Source: Candidatus Parcubacteria bacterium | GTDB lineage: Bacteria; Patescibacteriota; Patescibacteriia; UBA1558; GWA2-36-10 | NCBI GenBank assembly: GCA_030632225.1 | Contig: DAOVVF010000006.1 | Coordinates: forward strand, 1 to 11,699 | Direction: 5' to 3' | DNA: 11,699 nucleotides | Shown here: piece by piece, positions 6,640 through 11,699 of the stretch | How positions within the stretch are numbered: the stretch's first letter is position 1 | Layout of the letters: each line of letters begins with the position of its first letter | Notes under the pieces: model-generated | What the model was told of the DNA's origin: nothing | What the model saw: the letters and a program-made list of their open reading frames with translations, nothing else | Database searches by the model: none | Made by a program: the position numbers and the translations under genes

Positions 6640-6667
6640 ATTATAGCTAATTTATGAATTTTGTAAA
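6640..6667 (-). promoter_or_regulatory. Promoter for the exported redox/metal cluster
   Basis: On the minus strand: TTTACA (6667-6662), a 16-bp spacer, and a perfect TATAAT (6645-6640). The -35 lies inside the last codons of the Mur ligase gene. Predicted start is near 6633, about 12 nt before the ATG at 6620. This would let the cluster be transcribed apart from the cell-wall operon. Confidence 0.6.
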
Positions 6668-7944
6668 ATGTCTCTGACTGCTTTTCTATCATCCCAAGGA
6701 ATCTTTTTGCCGTGAGCAACACAAATAGCTTGTTCGGCTCCCTTACCTGTTATAAGTACCAAATCATCTTTCTGGGCTAATTTTAAAGCTTTTTTAATAG
6801 CTTCTCTTCTATTTAATATCTTAAAGAGATTCTTGTTGTATTCTTTACCAGCTTGTTCAGCTCCTTGTGCTACATTGTCTACAATTTCCATTGGATTATC
6901 ATCATATGGATCTTCATTGGTAACAATAACTATATCTGCTTCTTGCCCAGCTAATTTACCTAGAATAGGTTGTCTAGCTTTGTCACGTCCACCACCACAA
7001 GAGCCTAAAATATGAATTAATCTTTTTCTTGGCACTTCCTTTAAGGCACCGTATAACTGTTTTAATCCTTCTGGCTCAGGAGCATAATCAACTAACACTT
7101 TAAAGTTTTGTCCTTGGTCTATAAACTCCTGTCTACCTGGCACACCTCTTAACTGACATTTCTCAGCACTTAAGCCTAAAGCTTTTAGTGCAGCTAAGCT
7201 AGCTAGAATATTATAGCCATTAAACTTACCTAGTAAATTATTTTTAATAACTTGGTTATTAAATTTAAAATTTACTAGACCTTTATCTAAAGATAATTCT
7301 GAACCTTGATAATCAGCTTTATTGGCAAAACCATAAGTTAAAAATTTATCTACCTTGTATTTTCTTAATCTATCTGTTTCCTGATCATCAGCATTAGAGA
7401 TAATTGTCTTTTTTATTTGTTGTCCATTAATTCTTTTGTGCTTACTCTTACTTAAATGTTCAAATAGTTTTTCTTTACAAGCCCTGTAATTATCAAAGCT
7501 ACCATGGGCTTCAATATGCTCTGGAGTTAAATTAGTAAAAATAACTAGATCATAATTAATACCGCTATGCCTAAATTGCTCTATGCCCTGGGAAGAAGTT
7601 TCAACCACCACATACTGACAACCACCACTAACCATTTGCTTTAATAGTTTCTGTGTTTGAAAACGACCCAGCATGGTCATCTTTTTATCATTTAACCATT
7701 CCTTTTTACCCACCTTAAAATTAACCGTAGAGCTTAAGCCTACTTGTTTGCCTAAACATTCTAAATATTGAGCGATAAAATTAACCGTAGCTGTTTTACC
7801 ATTAGTACCAGTCACACCAATTACTATTAACTTGTTGCTGGGGTTAGAGTAGTAAAAAGCAGCCAACTTAGCTAAGAATAAATGATAGCTTAATAATAGC
7901 TGACTAGGAATAAATTTTTTAATAATTTCCTTTGCTATTCCCAT
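6652..7944 (-). CDS. MurE-like Mur ligase, lacking the usual N-terminal domain
   Basis: ATP-dependent ligase that would add the third amino acid to UDP-MurNAc-dipeptide in peptidoglycan synthesis. Visible motifs: P-loop GVTGTNGKT (43-51), ETSSQGIEQFR (115-125), a Lys expected to be carbamylated near 157 in NYRACKEKLF, VPGRQEF (268-274), VDYAPEPEGL (285-294), GSCGGGRDKARQPILGKLA (314-332) and GKGAEQ (400-405). The P-loop is at about 43, against about 110 in E. coli MurE, so the UDP-MurNAc-binding domain is mostly missing; a short hydrophobic N-terminus replaces it. The substrate-selecting DNPR motif of DAP-type MurE is replaced by NEDPYDDNP (344-351), so the amino acid added cannot be told. 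Length is 430 aa. The start overlaps the previous gene by 26 bases. Confidence 0.88.
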   Translation of the reverse strand: MGIAKEIIKKFIPSQLLLSYHLFLAKLAAFYYSNPSNKLIVIGVTGTNGKTATVNFIAQYLECLGKQVGLSSTVNFKVGKKEWLNDKKMTMLGRFQTQKLLKQMVSGGCQYVVVETSSQGIEQFRHSGINYDLVIFTNLTPEHIEAHGSFDNYRACKEKLFEHLSKSKHKRINGQQIKKTIISNADDQETDRLRKYKVDKFLTYGFANKADYQGSELSLDKGLVNFKFNNQVIKNNLLGKFNGYNILASLAALKALGLSAEKCQLRGVPGRQEFIDQGQNFKVLVDYAPEPEGLKQLYGALKEVPRKRLIHILGSCGGGRDKARQPILGKLAGQEADIVIVTNEDPYDDNPMEIVDNVAQGAEQAGKEYNKNLFKILNRREAIKKALKLAQKDDLVLITGKGAEQAICVAHGKKIPWDDRKAVRDILQNS

Positions 7945-8659
7945 TTAAATAATTTTCTACTTTAGATATATCTTCGGGTTTGCCAAAATCTAACCAAATG
8001 CCTTTTAAATCTTTGACTTTAACTTTGCCTTGTTTAGCTAAGAGACTAATGACATCAGTTAATTCATATTCTCCCCTTGGCGATAATTCAATCTTGTCTA
8101 AATAATCAAAAACCTCTGGTGTAAACTTATACAAACCAGTGTTAATTAAATTACCATGAGGATTTTTAGGCTTTTCAATAATTTCTTTTAGCATACCCTT
8201 GTCATCAACTTGTAATACTCCGTAATTCTGTGGCTGCTCATGAGGTAAGCCAGCAATATAGCAGTAATCATCACTAATCACTTCGTTAAAAGCTTCTAAA
8301 TCTTCAACAGAGTATAGGTTGTCTCCATAGATAGCTAAAAAGTTTTCATTCTCTAAGAGATCCTTAACACATCTAACTGGACAAGCTGTACCATACTGGT
8401 CTTCTCCTAGTACTTCGAACTGATTGATAATAGTGACATTAAACTGGCCATTGTAGTTCTTGAGAAAGTCATCAATCATTTCTTTTTTGTAACCAACTAC
8501 CATAATAGCTTCTGTAAAGCCAGCTTCTTTTAGATTGTTAAGTAAATAATATAAAAAGGGCTTACCGTTTGTTTTGATTAAATGCTTAGGCTTGTCTTTT
8601 GATAGATGCAGCATTCTAGTACCTCTTCCTGCCGCAGAAATTAACACTTTATTACTCAT
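7919..8659 (-). CDS. Sugar-1-phosphate nucleotidyltransferase
   Basis: Transfers a nucleotide to a sugar-1-phosphate to make an activated NDP-sugar in the cytoplasm. NTP_transferase fold: nucleotide-binding loop LISAAGRGTRM (6-16), KPKHLIKTNGKP (23-34), metal-binding GDN (112-114), EKP (162-164), NTGLY (173-177), and a sugar-site-like GEYELTD (196-202) and WLDFGKPED (222-230). The motif set resembles glucose-1-phosphate thymidylyltransferases and related uridylyl- or guanylyltransferases; the exact sugar and nucleotide cannot be fixed from motifs. Length is 246 aa, with no left-handed beta-helix acyltransferase domain, so it is not a GlmU-type fusion. The start codon overlaps the FemAB stop as ATGA, and its 3' end overlaps the Mur ligase start. 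It probably supplies an activated sugar for cell-wall or surface glycan. Confidence 0.88.
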   Translation of the reverse strand: MSNKVLISAAGRGTRMLHLSKDKPKHLIKTNGKPFLYYLLNNLKEAGFTEAIMVVGYKKEMIDDFLKNYNGQFNVTIINQFEVLGEDQYGTACPVRCVKDLLENENFLAIYGDNLYSVEDLEAFNEVISDDYCYIAGLPHEQPQNYGVLQVDDKGMLKEIIEKPKNPHGNLINTGLYKFTPEVFDYLDKIELSPRGEYELTDVISLLAKQGKVKVKDLKGIWLDFGKPEDISKVENYLNGNSKGNY

Positions 8660-9660
8660 CTTTGTTTTATTGTCTTAGCTAATTTATATAAATTATACCA
8701 TCCTGTATTGTAGATTAGACTATATGATCCTGGTGAACTTAGCAAGCGTCCGCCAAAGCTTTGTTTAAAGCGAGTTAAGCCTACCCACTTAGCTTTAGAG
8801 CCATCGCTAGGAGCTACTCCCCCCAGATCATAAATAGTGTAGCCCAACTCTTTAGCTTGCTTAATAGTTTCCCACTGTAATAGCTGAGGAGCCATATATG
8901 ATCTAAAAAAATAATCTGAAGCACCGTGTAAATAAGTAACAGCTTTGCCAAACCTAATAATTAAATTAGCGGCTACTACTTTATCTTTTACTGCTGCCAA
9001 ACATATTTGTCCTGCCTTATGTTTTATTAACGTCTTAAACAACAAGGTATAGTAATAATCAGAATGAACCGAGATCTGATTTCTAGCTGCTGTCTGTTTA
9101 ATTAATTCTAAAAAGTATTTTAAATCTTCTTCTTTAGTACTAAATCTAATCTTAACTTCTTTCTTCTTAGCTAAATTAATATTGTAACGAGTTTTAGCGT
9201 GCATCTTAACTAGTAGTTCTGCTTCAGATTTATCAATGTCTAATACCCAAGAGTCTCTATGTTGAATATCATCACTTTTAATTAGTTCTTTGGGTAATAG
9301 TATGTCTTCAGCTGGTTCTAGTTGATAGAAAATCTCTTGATATTGTTTAGTAGCAATAGTAGTGTCTCTTAATTTAGATAATATTAAAGCTAAGACTTCT
9401 TGTTTTTGTTCTACAGATAGTGCGTCAGATATAACTGGTCCTTTGGGAGAGTATAAATAGCTTTTACCAAAGGGTAGTTTATTTTCATAGAACAAACAAA
9501 CAGCAATAGTTTGATTATTATCCACTACAGCTGTCTGCCAAAAATTAAGACCCTGCTCTTTAAGAAAATCCTGCCAAATACTACTCTGTAAAAAACTACC
9601 AGAAACAAATCTGGCATTTAGAAAAGCGTCATAATTTTTCTTTTCCGCAATTAATTGCAT
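8656..9660 (-). CDS. FemAB/FemX-like aminoacyltransferase (double GNAT fold)
   Basis: FemABX-type enzymes transfer amino acids from aminoacyl-tRNA to the peptidoglycan stem peptide to build interpeptide bridges. The protein has 334 aa in two GNAT-like halves: an N-terminal half with YLYSPKGPVI (68-77), and a C-terminal half with KTRYNINLAKKK (156-167), AANLIIRFGKAVTYLHGASD (230-249), the APQLLQWETIKQAKELG segment (257-273), YDLGG (277-281) and RFKQSFGG (297-304). The end of this pattern is typical of the family. The ATG abuts the ruvA stop codon with no gap, and its TGA overlaps the next start, so translation is coupled. The neighbouring Mur ligase supports a peptidoglycan role. A GNAT enzyme with another acceptor is possible. 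The TGA stop shows that UGA is not recoded. Confidence 0.88.
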   Translation of the reverse strand: MQLIAEKKNYDAFLNARFVSGSFLQSSIWQDFLKEQGLNFWQTAVVDNNQTIAVCLFYENKLPFGKSYLYSPKGPVISDALSVEQKQEVLALILSKLRDTTIATKQYQEIFYQLEPAEDILLPKELIKSDDIQHRDSWVLDIDKSEAELLVKMHAKTRYNINLAKKKEVKIRFSTKEEDLKYFLELIKQTAARNQISVHSDYYYTLLFKTLIKHKAGQICLAAVKDKVVAANLIIRFGKAVTYLHGASDYFFRSYMAPQLLQWETIKQAKELGYTIYDLGGVAPSDGSKAKWVGLTRFKQSFGGRLLSSPGSYSLIYNTGWYNLYKLAKTIKQR

Positions 9661-10230
9661 TTATTTGGGAACAAATTTTAAAGCTTCTTTCAAACGAGTA
9701 CTTAAATCACCCTCTGCTGTTGGCATCTGTTGTATAATATCTCTAGCCTCTGAATCTCTGTAGCCCAAAGATACTAAAGCTTGAGCTAATTGTTCATCAC
9801 CACTACTAACACTCGTTGAACCACTTATATCATTAATGAATTTTTCTTTAAGTTCTAAGACTAGTCTTTCAGCTGTCTTTTTACCAATGCCAGATACCTT
9901 TTGTAGAAAAGAGGCATCCCCACCACTAATAGCTCTTTTTAAATCACTAACCTCTGCTAAAGCTAAAACACTTAAGGCACTCTTAGGACCAACTCCAGAA
10001 ACAGAAATTACTTTTCTAAAAAAATCTAATTCTTCCACACTTTTAAAACCATATAAATCAAAAGCGTCTTCTTTGATATGACTATGAACAAATAGCTTTA
10101 CTTCTTCTTCTTGTTTAGCTTGTTCTAAATGCTTAGGAGTTAAAAAAACCTCATAACCAACATCCCCACTTAAAACAATGATTGATTTAAGGGTTTTCTT
10201 TAAAATCTGACCTTTTAGATATGCTATCAT
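9661..10230 (-). CDS. ruvA: Holliday junction DNA helicase subunit RuvA
   Basis: RuvA tetramers hold the Holliday junction and load the RuvB motor. Domain I (OB fold) covers about 1-63, starting MIAYLKGQI. Domain II has two helix-hairpin-helix motifs: ISVSGVGPKSAL (75-86) and LQKVSGIGKKTAERL (109-123). A RuvB-binding domain III follows a Ser/Gly linker at about 144-189. Length is 189 aa, close to the usual 190-205. The gene starts 24 nt after the terminator of the first small RNA; only a weak AAGG precedes the ATG. No strong promoter is visible in that gap, although a TAATAT element lies directly before the start. ruvB and ruvC are not adjacent, unlike in many bacteria; ruvA instead heads a cell-wall operon. 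Confidence 0.97.
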   Translation of the reverse strand: MIAYLKGQILKKTLKSIIVLSGDVGYEVFLTPKHLEQAKQEEEVKLFVHSHIKEDAFDLYGFKSVEELDFFRKVISVSGVGPKSALSVLALAEVSDLKRAISGGDASFLQKVSGIGKKTAERLVLELKEKFINDISGSTSVSSGDEQLAQALVSLGYRDSEARDIIQQMPTAEGDLSTRLKEALKFVPK

Positions 10231-10256
10231 AGCCTTATATTACCAGAGTTAGGGGT

Positions 10257-10289
10257 AAAATAAAACCCCTGTCTGTTGACAGAGGTTTT
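10257..10289 (-). terminator. Intrinsic terminator of small RNA 1
   Basis: AAAACCTCTGTC (10289-10278) pairs with GACAGGGGTTTT (10273-10262) over a 4-nt loop: 12 pairs with one U-G. On the minus strand the T-rich tail TTTTATTTT follows. It separates the small RNA from ruvA, although partial readthrough could feed the ruvA operon. Confidence 0.85.
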
Positions 10290-10472
10290 GTAGAAAGGGA
10301 GTCACTGTAAGTAAGCGTAGGACTCTTATCCACACTCAGGATGTGGTCAGCAGCGTGGAGGATGATACCCCTAATTTTGCATCGGCTGCAAATGCCTAAG
10401 AATCCTATTGGCCCGCCGCTCCAGCGATTTAATTATAATTAATACTTACAGTGACTCCGAAAAGAACTTATT
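10257..10472 (-). ncRNA. Structured small RNA 1 (about 215 nt), 6S-like layout, identity not established
   Basis: A promoter (10479-10507) and a terminator (10257-10289) define a minus-strand transcript without a plausible coding frame. Its ends form a perfect 16-bp helix, 10443-10458 with 10298-10313. Inside: an AU-rich 5' strand (10421-10442), a 7-bp helix (10414-10420 with 10349-10355), an apical hairpin with a 6-bp stem (10376-10392), and on the 3' side a hairpin CCACA/UGUGG (10330-10346). A closing stem, a central bubble and an irregular upper arm of this size recall 6S RNA, but I see no diagnostic sequence. tmRNA, RNase P RNA and SRP RNA signatures are absent. It could also act as the leader of the ruvA operon. 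The higher GC content than its surroundings fits a stable RNA. Confidence 0.65.
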
Positions 10473-10478
10473 AAATAT

Positions 10479-10507
10479 ATTTTAGATTAGACAAGCTCTT
10501 TTGTCAA
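10479..10507 (-). promoter_or_regulatory. Promoter of small RNA 1
   Basis: On the minus strand: perfect TTGACA (10507-10502), a 17-bp spacer, and TAAAAT (10484-10479). Predicted start is near 10472. The -35 sits in the T-rich tail of the terminator of small RNA 2, so the two units are packed end to end. Confidence 0.78.
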
Positions 10508-10535
10508 ACAAAAACTCCTACCTAGGTAGGAGTTT
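10504..10535 (-). terminator. Intrinsic terminator of small RNA 2
   Basis: A perfect palindrome with 10-bp arms, AAACTCCTAC/GTAGGAGTTT (10512-10535), around CTAG. On the minus strand TTTTTGTTT follows (part of the run lies in the stem). On the plus strand the following bases are A-rich, so it works leftward only. Confidence 0.85.
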
Positions 10536-10682
10536 AAAAAAGATCGCTGTGAAGCGTGAAAGGATCCTCGGCCCCTGAGCTGTGGACTAAAGACAACGGG
10601 TGGGCGAAAGGTAGGATGAAGTATGTTTATCCATGATGACACTCCACAGCAATCTTAAGCTTTATCAAAGAACTAGATGGTT
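10504..10682 (-). ncRNA. Structured small RNA 2 (about 175 nt), unassigned
   Basis: Bounded by a strong promoter (10689-10717) and a terminator (10504-10535). The 5' strand 10656-10639 pairs with 10557-10540 to form a continuous 18-bp helix with three G-U pairs, enclosing about 80 nt. The 5' arm GCUGUGGA (10650-10643) can also pair perfectly with an internal UCCACAGC (10586-10579), so two mutually exclusive folds are possible. Smaller elements inside are a GGAU/AUCC hairpin and a CUC/GAG hairpin around AGGGGCC. No start codon with a sensible frame is seen. I could not match it to 6S, SRP, tmRNA or RNase P RNA. The orientation rests on promoter and terminator, which agree. Confidence 0.65.
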
Positions 10683-10688
10683 GTTTAT

Positions 10689-10717
10689 ATTATATACCTG
10701 TAGAAAACTTAAGTCAA
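10689..10717 (-). promoter_or_regulatory. Promoter of small RNA 2
   Basis: On the minus strand: TTGACT (10717-10712), a 17-bp spacer, and perfect TATAAT (10694-10689). Predicted start is near 10682. It begins directly after the terminator of small RNA 3. Confidence 0.8.
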
Positions 10718-10718
10718 A

Positions 10719-10759
10719 ATAACCAAAAAACACCCCAATCGCGCAAGGATGTCTTTTGG
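10719..10759 (-). terminator. Intrinsic terminator of small RNA 3
   Basis: CCAAAAGACATCCT (10759-10746) can pair with GGGGTGTTTTTTGG (10736-10723) over a 9-nt loop: 14 continuous pairs, three or four of them G-U. The inner GC-rich part followed by T6 is the functional terminator form. Confidence 0.7.
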
Positions 10760-10823
10760 TCTACCTTTGTGTATAAGGCAAATTAATGTTTTTTATCTTA
10801 AAAACCCTAAGGTTTTCAAGGTA
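10719..10823 (-). ncRNA. Small RNA 3 (about 105 nt), unassigned
   Basis: Predicted from a promoter (10830-10858) and a terminator (10719-10759), with no coding frame. The transcript would begin with a hairpin of 10 pairs, CTTGAAAACC with GGTTTTTAAG around UUAG (10820-10797). An A-rich single strand, a small CCUU/AAGG hairpin (within 10762-10780) and the terminator follow. An exact DnaA-box sequence lies on its 3' side at 10768-10776. It is less structured than RNAs 1 and 2. It may instead be an untranslated tail or a decoy-type RNA. Confidence rests on the promoter-terminator pair only. Confidence 0.5.
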
Positions 10824-10829
10824 TTTTTT

Positions 10830-10858
10830 ATTATAGCAAATTTTAGACAAGTTGGCAA
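10830..10858 (-). promoter_or_regulatory. Promoter of small RNA 3
   Basis: On the minus strand: TTGCCA (10858-10853), a 17-bp spacer, and perfect TATAAT (10835-10830). Predicted start is near 10823, a few bases before the first hairpin. Confidence 0.7.
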
Positions 10859-10923
10859 AGTAGATTGACAAAAAACAAAAAAATGGGGGTTCTTAATAGA
10901 AGAATGCTCTTTTCTATAATTAC

Positions 10924-11699
10924 TTACTGCCTAATAGGCATGACTAGGTAAATATAATCCTGGCTATCTGTTGGCTGTAGTAAGCCAGGAGAAGTATTAC
11001 TATTTATCTTAATCAACACGTCGCTACTATTTATATTACTCAAACCATCTAGCAGGTATCTGTGGTTAAAAACAATATCACTATTTTCACCCTTTACTTC
11101 AGCAGATACTCTAGCTATAGAATTACCCGTATTAGAAGAGGTGGTAGCTACTACTATTTCCTGTTTTTTAGCATCAAAGCTCAAGCGTATATCATTAATG
11201 CCTTGTTTACAAAACAAAGCTACTGATTTAATAGCTGGTACAAACTTAGCAATGTCGCACTTAATATCTGTAATAAACTCAGAAGGAATTATTTGAGAAT
11301 AGTCGGGGTATTTACCATCTATTACTCTGGAAATTAATTCAACTCCATCAAAAACAAACATAATCTGATTTTCATTTAAGTAAATCTTTATTGTTTGATC
11401 ACCTTGTTCACTTAATATTCTAGCTAATTCTTGCAATGTCTTTAGGGGAATTATTAAATTATGTTCTTTACCGTTAGCAATCTTAATTTTCTTCTCAGCC
11501 AAACGATAGCTATCAGTGGCCGCTAAAGTTAGTTGGTCTGTTTGGAAATTAAAATTAACAGCATTGATTTCTACTCGAGAAGAGTCTAGTGAAGCAGCCG
11601 GCATAACTTGCTGTAGTGCTTTCTTTAAATCACCAGAAGATAGTTCTATTTCATTTTCTCTAACCACATCAGGAATTAAAGGAAAGTCTTCAGCTTCTA
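10924..11699 (-). CDS. dnaN: DNA polymerase III sliding clamp, beta subunit (5' end missing)
   Basis: Ring-shaped processivity clamp of the replicative polymerase. The frame is open to the right edge; about 258 C-terminal residues are present, against about 370 in the full protein, so the start is outside. A GTG at 11667 could be read as a start but is internal: the residues before it, EDFPLIPD, are a conserved clamp motif. Other family marks are ATDSYRLAEKK (residues 60-70 counted from 11667), GKYPDYSQIIPSE, and the C-terminal YLVMPIRQ, part of the peptide-binding pocket. The last two of the three clamp domains and the end of the first are covered. After the stop codon comes a 65-nt spacer without a strong terminator, then the promoter of small RNA 3. 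dnaA often precedes dnaN, so it may lie to the right. Confidence 0.97.
   Translation of the reverse strand, partial: EAEDFPLIPDVVRENEIELSSGDLKKALQQVMPAASLDSSRVEINAVNFNFQTDQLTLAATDSYRLAEKKIKIANGKEHNLIIPLKTLQELARILSEQGDQTIKIYLNENQIMFVFDGVELISRVIDGKYPDYSQIIPSEFITDIKCDIAKFVPAIKSVALFCKQGINDIRLSFDAKKQEIVVATTSSNTGNSIARVSAEVKGENSDIVFNHRYLLDGLSNINSSDVLIKINSNTSPGLLQPTDSQDYIYLVMPIRQ

Noticed and set aside
6621..6722. Longer N-terminus for the small membrane protein
   Set aside because: It would overlap the end of the Mur ligase and put about 34 residues before a signal-like hydrophobic segment; the promoter at 6640-6667 also places the transcript start downstream of it.
10254..10860. tmRNA, RNase P RNA or SRP RNA
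   Set aside because: No conserved signatures of these RNAs (for example the SRP GGAAGCAGCC-type loop or the RNase P GAGGAAAGTCC segment) are seen on either strand.
10899..10920. Hairpin after dnaN as a terminator
   Set aside because: The ATAGAA/TTCTAT stem is short and AU-rich and is not followed directly by a U-tract.
1..11699. tRNA or rRNA genes, CRISPR arrays, insertion sequences
   Set aside because: No complete cloverleaf, rRNA segment, regularly spaced repeats or transposase was seen; the only tRNA-like piece is the short segment at 3707-3737.

Overview
The window (11,699 bp, by eye about one third GC) looks like a piece of a Candidate Phyla Radiation (Patescibacteria, Parcubacteria-like) chromosome. 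The reasons are a MurE-type ligase without its usual N-terminal domain, a FemAB-type transferase beside it, compact genes that mostly lack Shine-Dalgarno sequences, and an exported redox/metal cluster with a DUF411 protein. The genetic code is standard at UGA, because the FemAB gene ends in a TGA that overlaps the next start. The taxonomic placement is an inference from gene content.

Layout from left to right; every gene but one is on the minus strand. Bases 1-2755 hold the first 918 codons of rpoB, cut by the left edge, with a consensus promoter and a possible leader attenuator upstream. Bases 2987-3120 are an AT-rich spacer with a bidirectional terminator and two exact DnaA boxes. Bases 3122-3717 form a self-contained, GC-richer unit on the plus strand: promoter, strong Shine-Dalgarno, a 102-codon gene and a strong terminator, between two exact 11-bp direct repeats. 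It looks like a foreign cassette inserted between the pseudopilin gene and rpoB.

Bases 3735-6667 hold exported or membrane proteins: a type IV pseudopilin with six cysteines, a Cys-rich anchored protein, a DUF411 copper-type protein, a membrane-anchored DsbA-like oxidoreductase, and a small Met/His/Cys-containing membrane protein. A promoter inside the end of the Mur ligase gene can drive this cluster. The DsbA-like protein probably forms or shuffles disulfides in its Cys-rich neighbours, and the Cys/Met/His motifs suggest metal handling.

Bases 6652-10230 are a tightly overlapping operon: ruvA, a FemAB-like peptidoglycan transferase, a sugar-1-phosphate nucleotidyltransferase and a MurE-like ligase. 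It couples recombination with cell-wall precursor synthesis.

Bases 10254-10860, between dnaN and ruvA, contain no protein gene. They hold three small transcription units in tandem on the minus strand, each with its own -35/-10 promoter and intrinsic terminator. Two encode RNAs closed by 16- and 18-bp terminal helices. I could not match any of the three to a known RNA with confidence; the first has a 6S-like layout. This is the most interesting part of the window. Bases 10924-11699 are the C-terminal two thirds of dnaN, cut by the right edge.
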